Shown: positions 11,601-19,654 of the stretch, one piece after another
How positions within the stretch are numbered: the stretch's first letter is position 1
Layout: each line of letters starts with the position of its first letter
Source of the DNA: Symsagittifera roscoffensis
Taxonomy: Eukaryota; Xenacoelomorpha; Acoela; Convolutidae
Direction of reading: 5' to 3'
DNA: 64,000 nt
NCBI RefSeq assembly: GCF_963678635.1
Contig: NC_087068.1
Span: 35,785,436-35,849,435, forward strand
Translations under genes and position numbers: made by a program
The notes under the pieces: model-generated
The model's database searches: none
What the model was told of the DNA's origin: nothing
What the model saw: the letters and a program-made list of their open reading frames with translations, nothing else

Positions 11601-14600
11601 ATTGGCGAGAGTCTGGTTCTTTTCCAAACCACCCCTTGAATTTAAAGAAGCACACCTTGAAAGGCTGTTTGAAGTAACTCCTACTAATCATAGTTAATTT
11701 TGAGGCATACGAATGGGATTATGAATAATCTATCTCAGAGGACTTAATATTGTAACTTGACAAAGTAATGGGTCGCACATTATATTCTCAATGAGTCTTT
11801 GCGGTATGGAGCTACCAAGCTTTTTTCCGTTGACTAGGGTCGCGTGGAGATTCTAGACGTAGACTTTCCTGTTCTGAAGGAGATGCTTCATTATATCTAC
11901 ACGGGCAGTGCACCCAACATCGACAGTATGGCAGAAGCACTCATAGCCGCAGCAGACAAAGTAGGTCTTGCTTTTAATCAAGTATTGTTAATCATACATT
12001 TTACTTTTCTAGTTGATTCTACTTTCGTTTTAATGACCGATCGAGAGCCTAGGTTAATCTTCAAAGGCATTTTTGGCTATTCGGCCTCCATACCGAAACT
12101 TGAAAATTTCCCGAATACAGCAAGAAATTGATGTTTGTGTTGGTAAAAGAAGGAATTTTTTAGAGCAGTTTAATAAGCCCAATTTATTATTACGCATGCG
12201 ATACGTAAGCGGTATCAAATCGGCAATAAAGAATTTTTTTTATATAAATAAACAACTTGTCTAGCAGAATCACGTAATCATTATGTCAAAGCTGTTCTTT
12301 ATCGAAATTCATTTTTAAAATTCTATGAACGTATTTCAGACTCTTATATGGGCCGTGAACATTTTTTTTTTTCCTATTGTTCTCTGGAAAAGTCTTAAAA
12401 TGCTCATATATTTTACAGAAGTGCATTCATACATATTAGTGCATTTATGAATGCTGTAGGTATATATGCATTTTTGAGCTTAGTTAAATTTTATTTTATA
12501 TTTCGGTAAACTGCTCTCTCCAATTACGAAAGTGGAAAAGTCACGATAAACGTGATCGACTCGTAGTTTCGAAAGTTCGAGTTTTCTAGTTTCGAAATTC
12601 AAGTTCCAGCGGAATAAAAATTTACACTTTTGATTCAGTTTTTTTAATTTGATTTAATTTTATCAATAGAGTGTCAATCTTAAAGTGTTCTCGAAACTCA
12701 AAAGAGCGGTAAAGCCATATTATTCAATTCTTTAAGATTGAAAATAAAAATTTTTTTTTTGAAAAACAAGTCGTTTTTTGTTTCTTGCGTTCATTAAATC
12801 TTTTTCCAGTCTATTTGCTATGTTTTAATATGTTGATTGAAAATTTGATTTGGTCTCATATCAGTTTTTAATAGTCGATAAACGTTGTTCAGACTCCTAT
12901 ATAGGTCGCGATGATTTTTTTTCAGGAACAAATTTACTTTTCACGGTTTGGCCATGATTTCTTGTTATTTTCAGTTCATTTCTTTTGTTAAAAAGAAGGC
13001 AAGCTCCACTATCGAACGGCAAAAGTGTACAGGCCAGGAGATACATGACCGACTTCTAGTTTCGAAAGTGGAATTTAATTTTTAGATTTCCCAGCGGAAT
13101 AAAAACATTACCTATTGATCCAGTTTTATCAAATTGAGTTAATTTAATAAAAAAAACTCTTAATCATAAATTGTTCTTGAAATTGAAAAAGTTCTATTTT
13201 TTTCTTTAAGTTTCGAAAGTTGAATGTTGGCTATAATCTATTTGTTCGTTTCAGAAGGCTTCGGTTTTTATCATGTTGGGCATGCGTGTTTTTATGCGTG
13301 TTTTGAGGGGCGTAAAAAAGTATTGCCGGCTTTGTTACAGCTTCAGAAGTTTTTTGCTATGCTGATTCCATTCCTATACATTTTTTGTTGGTTTTACTCG
13401 GCTTTTTTCAAATTGAACTTTGTTCATGACAAATCGAGACATCGAAATTTTGATTGATTTTTTTTTTGTTTTCGTTATTTGAAAATTCAATTTAGTTATG
13501 GGTTTCCGTCTTATTTTCTATCGGCTCTTCGGCTATGCTATCATGTGATATCTTAATTTTTTGTCAATTCAAGTTCAGGGTCTGAGTCTGATGTTTTGGA
13601 ATTGAGGATAACGTCAATTCCTGGGGTGACACAGGTCCAAGGTTCGAGTCCGACCTGGACTTGTTTGTTTGAACATGAGCATTTTTGCTTGAAAATACAA
13701 TCTTCAGACTGTCGTTTGTCTAATTGAAGGTCAATTAACGTTGTGAAGAAACTTATCATAGGTCGTATTGATTTTTTCTATGTTGATCATATATTTTTGT
13801 TTCAAAAAGATCTTTTTTAGACAAATTTGGATACTTATCAAAGGTCGTGTTTTTTTTGCTGGTCGTACATTTTTTTTTATCAAAATGAATTTTTATAGAA
13901 GATGAATCCCAGTGGAATGAAAAAAAATAACTAGTAACAATCAGACAATGTGAATGAAAATCTGTTTGTAACGTTTCTAAAGGGAGAAAAGGAAAAAGAG
14001 CCGACAATTTAACGCTCTTAAATAACGAAAATGCAGATGGCTCTGTCATTTAGACCGCAATTTCAAGTTGTAATAATTTGTCATGTTTTAGCGCGAAGTC
14101 GAGTGTTCAGTGCAATGTTTTCCTCCAATATGGAAGAACAGCAGAAGGTTAGAGAGCTGTTCGTATGGTCGACTATTTAAACAAACAAAGGAAAGGAGAC
14201 CAAGCAAAGCTTGTGTTATAGTATGAACTCTCTTTTTTTCCAACCTAAGTCGCAAATATTGTTGCGACAAAATGTGTTAATTTTGAAAGCGTTCATTTTG
14301 ATCAGTAACCAGATATTAAGTACAGCCATTGCTAAGGATATTAACACAGACTATTATATTATAGTTATCACTTAAGCTTACAGGTATCATGGATCTGTAG
14401 CGTAGAGGTAGGGAAGGAGACCCGCAACAAAATAAGAGGGTTCAAACCTGGGCAGTGTCGGATGTTTTCGACTTTTTCGTATACCAGTTAAAATGCGTCC
14501 GCTCTATAAATTGAGGCATGTTAGTTGGTAAATTTTTCTTATTTTTTTTTTTCAAATTGGCTGGTACTGCTAATGCGTCATGATTGGCTTGCGTCACTTA

Positions 14601-17600
14601 GCAATTAGGTGGACTTATAATTGGCGTGCGGCTTGAGAAATTTTGCAGACTCAAAGTTTTAATCATTCAGTTTTTCCCAGTATCGTTATCGGTCATGTTT
14701 TGGCTTGTGTGTACAGCTTCGCCTCTGTAAACATCGTTACATCGTTAGCCCCCTCCCAGCTCAGTATCAATTATATTATAAGGGAGGGGGTTTGATTGGC
14801 GAGAGTCTGGTTCTTTTCCAAACCACCCCTTGAATTTAAAGAAGCACACCTTGAAAGGCTGTTTGAAGTAACTCCTACTAATCATAGTTAATTTTGAGGC
14901 ATACGAATGGGATTATGAATAATCTATCTCAGAGGACTTAATATTGTAACTTGACAAAGTAATGGGTCGCACATTATATTCTCAATGAGTCTTTGCGGTA
15001 TGGAGCTACCAAGCTTTTTTCCGTTGACTAGGGTCGCGTGGAGATTCTAGACGTAGACTTTCCTGTTCTGAAGGAGATGCTTCATTATATCTACACGGGC
15101 AGTGCACCCAACATCGACAGTATGGCAGAAGCACTCATAGCCGCAGCAGACAAAGTAGGTCTTGCTTTTAATCAAGTATTGTTAATCATACATTTTACTT
15201 TTCTAGTTGATTCTACTTTCGTTTTAATGACCGATCGAGAGCCTAGGTTAATCTTCAAAGGCATTTTTGGCTATTCGGCCTCCATACCGAAACTTGAAAA
15301 TTTCCCGAATACAGCAAGAAATTGATGTTTGTGTTGGTAAAAGAAGGAATTTTTTAGAGCAGTTTAATAAGCCCAATTTATTATTACGCATGCGATACGT
15401 AAGCGGTATCAAATCGGCAATAAAGAATTTTTTTTATATAAATAAACAACTTGTCTAGCAGAATCACGTAATCATTATGTCAAAGCTGTTCTTTATCGAA
15501 ATTCATTTTTAAAATTCTATGAACGTATTTCAGACTCTTATATGGGCCGTGAACATTTTTTTTTTCCTATTGTTCTCTGGAAAAGTCTTAAAATGCTCAT
15601 ATATTTTACAGAAGTGCATTCATACATATTAGTGCATTTATGAATGCTGTAGGTATATATGCATTTTTGAGCTTAGTTAAATTTTATTTTATATTTCGGT
15701 AAACTGCTCTCTCCAATTACGAAAGTGGAAAAGTCACGATAAACGTGATCGACTCGTAGTTTCGAAAGTTCGAGTTTTCTAGTTTCGAAATTCAAGTTCC
15801 AGCGGAATAAAAATTTACACTTTTGATTCAGTTTTTTTAATTTGATTTAATTTTATCAATAGAGTGTCAATCTTAAAGTGTTCTCGAAACTCAAAAGAGC
15901 GGTAAAGCCATATTATTCAATTCTTTAAGATTGAAAATAAAAAATTTTTTTTTGAAAAACAAGTCGTTTTTTGTTTCTTGCGTTCATTAAATCTTTTTCC
16001 AGTCTATTTGCTATGTTTTAATATGTTGATTGAAAATTTGATTTGGTCTCATATCAGTTTTTAATAGTCGATAAACGTTGTTCAGACTCCTATATAGGTC
16101 GCGATGATTTTTTTTCAGGAACAAATTTACTTTTCACGGTTTGGCCATGATTTCTTGTTATTTTCAGTTCATTTCTTTTGTTAAAAAGAAGGCAAGCTCC
16201 ACTATCGAACGGCAAAAGTGTACAGGCCAGGAGATACATGACCGACTTCTAGTTTCGAAAGTGGAATTTAATTTTTAGATTTCCCAGCGGAATAAAAACA
16301 TTACCTATTGATCCAGTTTTATCAAATTGAGTTAATTTAATAAAAAAAACTCTTAATCATAAATTGTTCTTGAAATTGAAAAAGTTCTATTTTTTTCTTT
16401 AAGTTTCGAAAGTTGAATGTTGGCTATAATCTATTTGTTCGTTTCAGAAGGCTTCGGTTTTTATCATGTTGGGCATGTGGCCAACTTTTGCGTCGTTTGG
16501 TCTTCGAAAAAAGTTCGTTTTTATGCGTGTTTTGAGGGGCGTAAAAAAGTATTGCCGGCTTTGTTACAGCTTCAGAAGTTTTTTCCTATGCTGATTCCAT
16601 TCCTATACATTTTTTGTTGGTTTTACTCGGCTTTTTTCAAATTGAACTTTGTTCATGACAAATCGAGACATCGAAATTTTGATTGATTTTTTTTTTGTTT
16701 TCGTTATTTGAAAATTCAATTTAGTTATGGGTTTCCGTCTTATTTTCTATCGGCTCTTCGGCTATGCTATCATGTGATATCTTAATTTTTTGTCAATTCA
16801 AGTTCAGGGTCTGAGTCTGATGTTTTGGAATTGAGGATAACGTCAATTCCTGGGGTGACACAGGTCCAAGGTTCGAGTCCGACCTGGACTTGTTTGTTTG
16901 AACATGAGCATTTTTGCTTGAAAATACAATCTTCAGACTGTCGTTTGTCTAATTGAAGGTCAATTAACGTTGTGAAGAAACTTATCATAGGTCGTATTGA
17001 TTTTTTCTATGTTGATCATATATTTTTGTTTCAAAAAGATCTTTTTTAGACAAATTTGGATACTTATCAAAGGTCGTGTTTTTTTTGCTGGTCGTACATT
17101 TTTTTTTATCAAAATGAATTTTTATAGAAGATGAATCCCAGTGGAATGAAAAAAAATAACTATTGATCCTTCTTCTCATTTTTGGTTAGTGTTATCCAAG
17201 AAGTGGGATCATTTATAATTCATAGAACTGTAAGGCCATATAAATTTTTGCAAATGTTTTAATAAGTACGCAAGCGTTATTAAATCGGATTAACAATATT
17301 TTGGGTCAACAGTTTGCTTAACAAAATGATTTGAATCACTGGACAGCTCCTGCACTCCATTCACTTGCTGACATGCTCAACTTCTTGAAAGTTAAGATGA
17401 AACTACTGCGAGTTATCTTATATCAGTACTGATTAGTCGGTTTATTATGTGTCTGCTCGGTTAATGCCGACTTTGAACAGTTTGAACAGCATAAACTTCA
17501 GTCAAATTCCGTTTTTCAACAAAAATGAAAGCCAATTTGCTTATTTCCTGCAATTTGTAAATGAAAAGGATCCGATTTTGTATAATTTCGTGTTCATTTT

Positions 17601-18827
17601 TTTTGTATAAAAGATTCAATCGTCCTGAATAGTTTCAGCCTTTATATGGCTTTATTTGGAGGTTTAATGATAGTTTTTTTACGCGTGTGCTTCAGAGTGT
17701 CAAATTTTCTAGTTTATTTAGTGACAACAAATTTGTTTACAGCGGGTGTCTACCAAAAAATTTCGGCATAATTACCGCTAGATACCTATGTCGTGATGCA
17801 ATTCAACGCTGGGATTTGTGTTTCAAGATATGTTTTCTGACAATTGAGATTCATTCGCCAATAAACGTATAAACATTTTGCTAGAGGCAGTTTTCTTTGG
17901 TTTGTTTATGTCTGCTAGCTCGCAAAGCTATGTTTGTGATTTATCGCAAGTGTAGCAAAAGTCTGCTTCGCCTGACTTTTTTAATTTCTTTTTAGTTCAT
18001 TGAAACTTCGCACTGTTTGTTTACTCTATTATGTCTATCGCAAGTGATATGACGCGGAGCTGCGCCTCGCTGTCATTATAGGAAGTTGGAACAGAGCCAA
18101 TTTCAGTCCTCAAATCTTACTCTGTTATGTCAATTTTGGCAAATGAATACTTTTGAACCCTTTTTCGAATGTTTTAATTAGCATATTAACAAAATTTAAA
18201 TGTTTTCCTAAAATTAACTGTATTACGATGGGGATAAAAAAATATTTAATTGTCGCAATTTCAGACTTCCTGATTTTGCGTGATATTACGGATAGAAAAT
18301 GCGTTGTAGCATTATGTTCAAATAACGGTTAATTTGTTCACCATGCCGAATTTGAAATGCGGTGAAGTAAACGCTGGCTCCAATTTTTGAAACTGAAAAT
18401 TTAAAATAAGAAAGGATTGAAAATATTTGGAGAGGGAATTAGGTTTTAATTGTTTATAATAAAAGGTTTAGTTGTATGCCATTTTATTTAGTATGACTTG
18501 CAGAGGTTAAAATACATGTGTCAAGACACGTTGTGTGCCAACCTGAACGTAGAAAATGCGGCCAATGTGCTCATGCTTGCCGACATGCACAATGCGGAAG
18601 AACTGAAAACAGCAGCAATCGACTTCCTTAACTTCAGACCCCACGAAGTGATGGAAACAGATTCGTGGAAGAACCTGCTGAGCAGTAGGCCCTCCCTCAT
18701 TTCAGAGGCTTACAAGGCCTTAGCCTTAGTCCATTCACCAGGGTCGCCGCCGAGGAAGAAACCCAAAATTATAACTACTGCTCCTTCCAATTCTTACAAC
18801 AACGCCCCCAGCTCAACCCCGATTTGA
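2309..18827 (+). CDS. SPOP: SPOP/roadkill-like MATH-BTB protein (multi-exon, one exon unlocated)
   Basis: SPOP-family proteins are CUL3 adaptors: the MATH domain binds substrate degrons, the BTB domain dimerises and binds CUL3, and a C-terminal BACK-like region and NLS follow. Exons: 2309-2672, 2847-3075, 3402-3553, 5989-6116, 7231-7411, 11838-11960 (near-identical copy 15032-15154) and 18492-18827. The Ser/Thr/Asn-rich N-terminus (about 155 residues) is longer than in human SPOP and recalls insect roadkill. MATH spans about residues 158-293 and keeps the substrate-cleft context of SPOP ([27 protein letters not shown]). BTB begins at [11 protein letters not shown]. The C-terminus ends with a basic PPRKKPK motif. 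The start ATG has an in-frame TAG four codons upstream. An exon of about 60 nt (human ARSPVFSAMFEHEM region) was not found; joining 7411 directly to 11838 breaks the frame. Confidence 0.92.
2847..3075 (+). CDS. SPOP: SPOP exon 2: Gly-rich linker and start of MATH
   Basis: Acceptor TTGTTGCAG. Encodes a Gly/His-rich stretch, then [18 protein letters not shown], the diagnostic start of the SPOP MATH domain, up to NDKMKW; the W codon is split across the next intron. Confidence 0.93.
3091..3178 (+). repeat. 44-bp tandem duplication in SPOP intron 2
   Basis: Two adjacent 44-bp copies (3091-3134 and 3135-3178) differ by one visible base. Local duplication inside a 326-bp intron, away from the splice sites. 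Confidence 0.85.
3402..3553 (+). CDS. SPOP: SPOP exon 3: central MATH
   Basis: Acceptor TGTACAG, donor GTAAGT. Encodes [20 protein letters not shown] through [12 protein letters not shown], nearly colinear with human SPOP, including the tyrosine and phenylalanine of the substrate groove. Confidence 0.95.
3628..3829. mobile_element. MITE copy related to the element at 6540-6756 (intron 3)
   Basis: Interior text (for example GCATTAAAGC...GTCGGCGTGAACA and TTGCGGTGTGAACAATTTTTG) is closely shared with 6540-6756. Ends TTTTCCAGTCCCCC and GGGGGTGGGAAACTGG are inverted-repeat-like but eroded. Boundaries are approximate. Confidence 0.55.
4845..4905 (+). repeat. tRNA-like SINE head (A and B box) in SPOP intron 3
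   Basis: TGGTCTAGAGT (4848-4858) fits the pol III A box and GGATTGAGTCC (4891-4901) is close to the B box GGTTCGANTCC, at tRNA-like spacing. No full cloverleaf is apparent, so a tRNA-derived SINE or tRNA relic is more likely than a working tRNA. Confidence 0.45.
5413..5632. mobile_element. hAT-like MITE, 220 bp, with 8-bp TSD (SPOP intron 3)
   Basis: Left terminus GGCTCTTTTTCCTTCCCC and right terminus GGGGAAGGAAAAAGAGCC are perfect inverted repeats. The element is flanked on both sides by AGCAGGTT (5405-5412 and 5633-5640), an 8-bp target-site duplication typical of the hAT superfamily. No coding capacity, so non-autonomous. Confidence 0.88.
5989..6116 (+). CDS. SPOP: SPOP exon 4: end of MATH
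   Basis: Acceptor GATTTTAG, donor GTATAA. Encodes [19 protein letters not shown], then IRRDFLLDE and DDKLTIYCE. The K-D-W-G-F substrate-binding residues of SPOP are conserved. Confidence 0.95.
6180..6391. repeat. Truncated copy of the GGCTCTTTTTCC MITE (intron 4)
   Basis: Contains GTGTAACGAGTGCTTTTGC, as in the interior of 5413-5632, and ends in GGAAGAAAAACGAGCC, a mutated right terminus. The left end is not recognisable. Confidence 0.5.
6540..6756. mobile_element. hAT-like MITE, 217 bp, with 8-bp TSD (SPOP intron 4)
   Basis: Termini GGCTCTTCCAGTTTCCCCCC and GGGGGGACTGGAAAAGAGCC are inverted repeats. GAATTTTT occurs directly before (6532-6539) and after (6757-6764) the element, an 8-bp TSD. 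The termini share GGCTCTT with the 5413 family, suggesting related transposase use. Confidence 0.85.
7231..7411 (+). CDS. SPOP: SPOP exon 5: MATH-BTB linker and first half of BTB
   Basis: Acceptor GGTTTGCAG. Encodes [12 protein letters not shown], then [17 protein letters not shown] and [17 protein letters not shown], the BTB start with its conserved H-K-A-I-L-A. The exon ends in phase 1 (donor G|GTCACT), requiring a following exon that restores frame. Confidence 0.93.
8290..8345 (+). repeat. tRNA-like B box (SINE relic)
   Basis: GGATCGAATCC at 8333-8343 differs by one base from the B-box consensus. The upstream A box is weak. Likely a degenerate tRNA-derived SINE. Confidence 0.35.
8945..9290 (+). 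repeat. Dispersed repeat, GGGAGCGCGCGCC family
   Basis: Shares the blocks ACCAACCCTAAAA, GGCGCCAATATATACTAA, GGGAGCGCGCGCCAAAAAC and AATCAATTTGGTCAACCTG with copies near 29590-30390, 61780-62203 and (partial) 50650-50830. Better-preserved copies show it to be a TIR element (see 29864-30261). Confidence 0.7.
9590..10340 (+). repeat. Diverged satellite-like monomers
   Basis: Recurring phrases (GGGAAAAGTC, then a TTTTTGACCGTTTTTT-like block, CTCGANAA, a run about GCGGCTACGC) repeat at roughly 150-190 bp. They match the array at 26600-27800 in the PLAT gene. Strongly diverged. Confidence 0.5.
10616..10808. mobile_element. MITE of the GGCTCTTTTTCC family at the duplication border
   Basis: Left part CTTTTTCCTCCTCCCC and right end GGAGAAAAGGAAAAAGAGCC are inverted; the interior shares GTAACGAGGAGTTTTAC with 5413-5632. 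The left breakpoint of the 3.2-kb duplication lies inside this element (10738). Confidence 0.65.
11199..11265 (+). repeat. tRNA-like SINE head, copy in unit 1
   Basis: A box TAGCGTAGAGG (11204-11214) and B box GGTTCAAACCT (11245-11255), 30 bases apart. The acceptor-stem halves (GGATCTG / CAGTGTC) pair poorly, so a tRNA-derived SINE rather than a functional tRNA. A second copy lies 3194 bp downstream (A box 14398). Confidence 0.5.
11838..11960 (+). CDS. SPOP: SPOP exon 6, copy 1: middle of BTB
   Basis: Acceptor GTTGACTAG, donor AAA|GTAGGT. 41 codons, [20 protein letters not shown], then [21 protein letters not shown], matching SPOP NRVEINDVEPEVFKEM..YTGKAPNL. Phase 0 at both ends, so skipping or doubling it keeps frame. 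Confidence 0.92.
13600..13660 (+). repeat. tRNA-like SINE element with perfect B box
   Basis: GGTTCGAGTCC at 13641-13651 is an exact B-box match, flanked by CAGGTC / GACCTG that can pair as a stem. Its duplicate has the B box at 16870-16880. The A box (near GGTCTGAGTCTG) is uncertain. Confidence 0.5.
13932..17160. repeat. Tandem duplication, unit 2 (3229 bp)
   Basis: Near-identical copy of 10738-13931. Its main difference is about 36 extra bases near 16490-16528, after TTGGGCATG. The junctions share only TA, suggesting end joining or template switching rather than homologous exchange. Could also be an uncollapsed haplotype in the assembly. Confidence 0.95.
15032..15154 (+). CDS. SPOP: SPOP exon 6, copy 2 (duplicate BTB exon)
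   Basis: Same sequence as 11838-11960, with intact splice sites. If both were spliced in, 41 BTB residues would be repeated in frame and the fold would be disrupted. Either one copy is used per transcript or the duplication is an assembly artefact. Confidence 0.85.
17161..18491 (+). other. Intron before the last SPOP exon
   Basis: AT-rich sequence with no recognised exon. Ends in a good acceptor, CATTTTATTTAG, at 18490-18491. Contains repeated phrases such as TATCGCAAGTG(G/A) that also occur elsewhere in the window. Confidence 0.6.
18492..18827 (+). CDS. SPOP: SPOP last exon: BACK-like region, NLS and stop
   Basis: Begins [20 protein letters not shown], matching SPOP [20 protein letters not shown], then [20 protein letters not shown] and an EAYKALA helix. 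Ends in PPRKKPK (nuclear-localisation-like) and a short Ser/Asn tail; TGA at 18825-18827. Confidence 0.95.
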   Translation, partial: YDLQRLKYMCQDTLCANLNVENAANVLMLADMHNAEELKTAAIDFLNFRPHEVMETDSWKNLLSSRPSLISEAYKALALVHSPGSPPRKKPKIITTAPSNSYNNAPSSTPI

Positions 18828-19298
18828 GGACATTTTTGAACGTCCTTTTAACGCCATTCTCGCAAGCTCAGAGTCTCATTGAGCTGAGTCAAAAGAAGAT
18901 GTTGCGAAGTGTTTCCTGCCTTAAGTGTTCAAACATTACTCTGATTAGTTCGATTAAATTGAAGTGTTAATGAGCGAAATGGTTTGATAGTTCGCTCTAT
19001 TTGAGTTATTTTTGCCAAGAACGTATGAATGATAAAAGATTCTGGATATTGAAAAGGTTTGTCAATTACTCTCCCAAACTTCCCATTTGAAAGACAAAGA
19101 GCCTTAAATTTGCGTTTCTAAGTTTCCCTGAGTTCATTAACACTTTTCCAACTGTCTGTCGGCTATGATAATAATTGAATTTGTGCATATTTTGTTGTTA
19201 TGATGTTACCATAAATCTCTCGATTCTTATATTTAATACAGCAAATTATATTCATACAATGTTTAAAAATAGATGCTCCGTTGTTGTTAGTTTTCAGC
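18828..19298. other. Tail-to-tail spacer between SPOP and the PLAT gene
   Basis: 471 bp separating the convergent stop codons; it must hold both 3' UTRs. No other gene seen. Confidence 0.7.
19232..19237 (-). promoter_or_regulatory. Candidate poly(A) signal ATTAAA for the PLAT gene
   Basis: ATTAAA on the minus strand about 60 bases after the PLAT-gene stop codon. Position is the only support in AT-rich DNA. Confidence 0.3.
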
Positions 19299-19654
19299 TC
19301 ACTTCTTGCTAAGGGTATTGTCTGATTTCTTCTGTTGGCGCGCAAACAACTCTCGTGATATTAGTTGGTCGCCTTTCGTTTTGTCGAACCACTTTTGACA
19401 TGGAAACACCGAAGTTTGCTCTCGGTTTTTGTCTAGTATTTCTACGCGGTCCAAATACCAGGCAGCACCTTGCCCGGAATTGTCATGCTCGATGATTATT
19501 TTCTGCATTTCTCCGACGTCGCCAAACTTCAAATCGAACGAATCCAGCTGTTTTCTCTCGAATTTGTTGATGTTCTCCTTGGAGTCTGCCAGTTTGTGTT
19601 TGCCACTGTTGCCTTTGCTGCCAAACACTGTTATAAACACATTGGAGTCAGTCC
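19299..19654 (-). CDS. LOXHD1: PLAT gene exon 22: PLAT17 and stop
   Basis: TDSNVFITVFGSKGNSGKHK, VGEMQKIIIEHDNSGQGAAW, YLDRVEILD, VFPCQKWFDKTKGDQLISRE: complete canonical second PLAT half. Short basic tail, TGA at 19301-19299. Confidence 0.95.

Larger units (their letters stand above)
7412..11837 (+). other. SPOP intron 5 region (or two introns around an unlocated exon)
   Basis: 4.4 kb with no recognised exon. It holds a SINE-like B box (8333-8343), a dispersed GC-richer repeat (8945-9290), diverged satellite-like monomers (9590-10340), a MITE (10616-10808) and the start of the 3.2-kb duplication. The missing BTB exon is expected here; I searched for ARSPVF/AMFEH-like codons and found none. 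Confidence 0.6.
10738..13931. repeat. Tandem duplication, unit 1 (3194 bp)
   Basis: Begins at TAGTAACAATCAG inside a MITE and repeats from 13932. It contains the SPOP exon at 11838-11960, a tRNA-like element (11204-11255) and intron. Visible differences from unit 2 are a 36-bp indel, single-base length changes in A/T runs and one or two substitutions, so the copies are nearly identical. Confidence 0.95.

Noticed and set aside
13224-13457. Plus-strand open frame with ..[15 protein letters not shown].., repeated at 16417
   Set aside because: Intronic, with no splice borders fitting SPOP phases; the copy at 16417 tolerates a 36-bp indel, so it is not under clear coding constraint.
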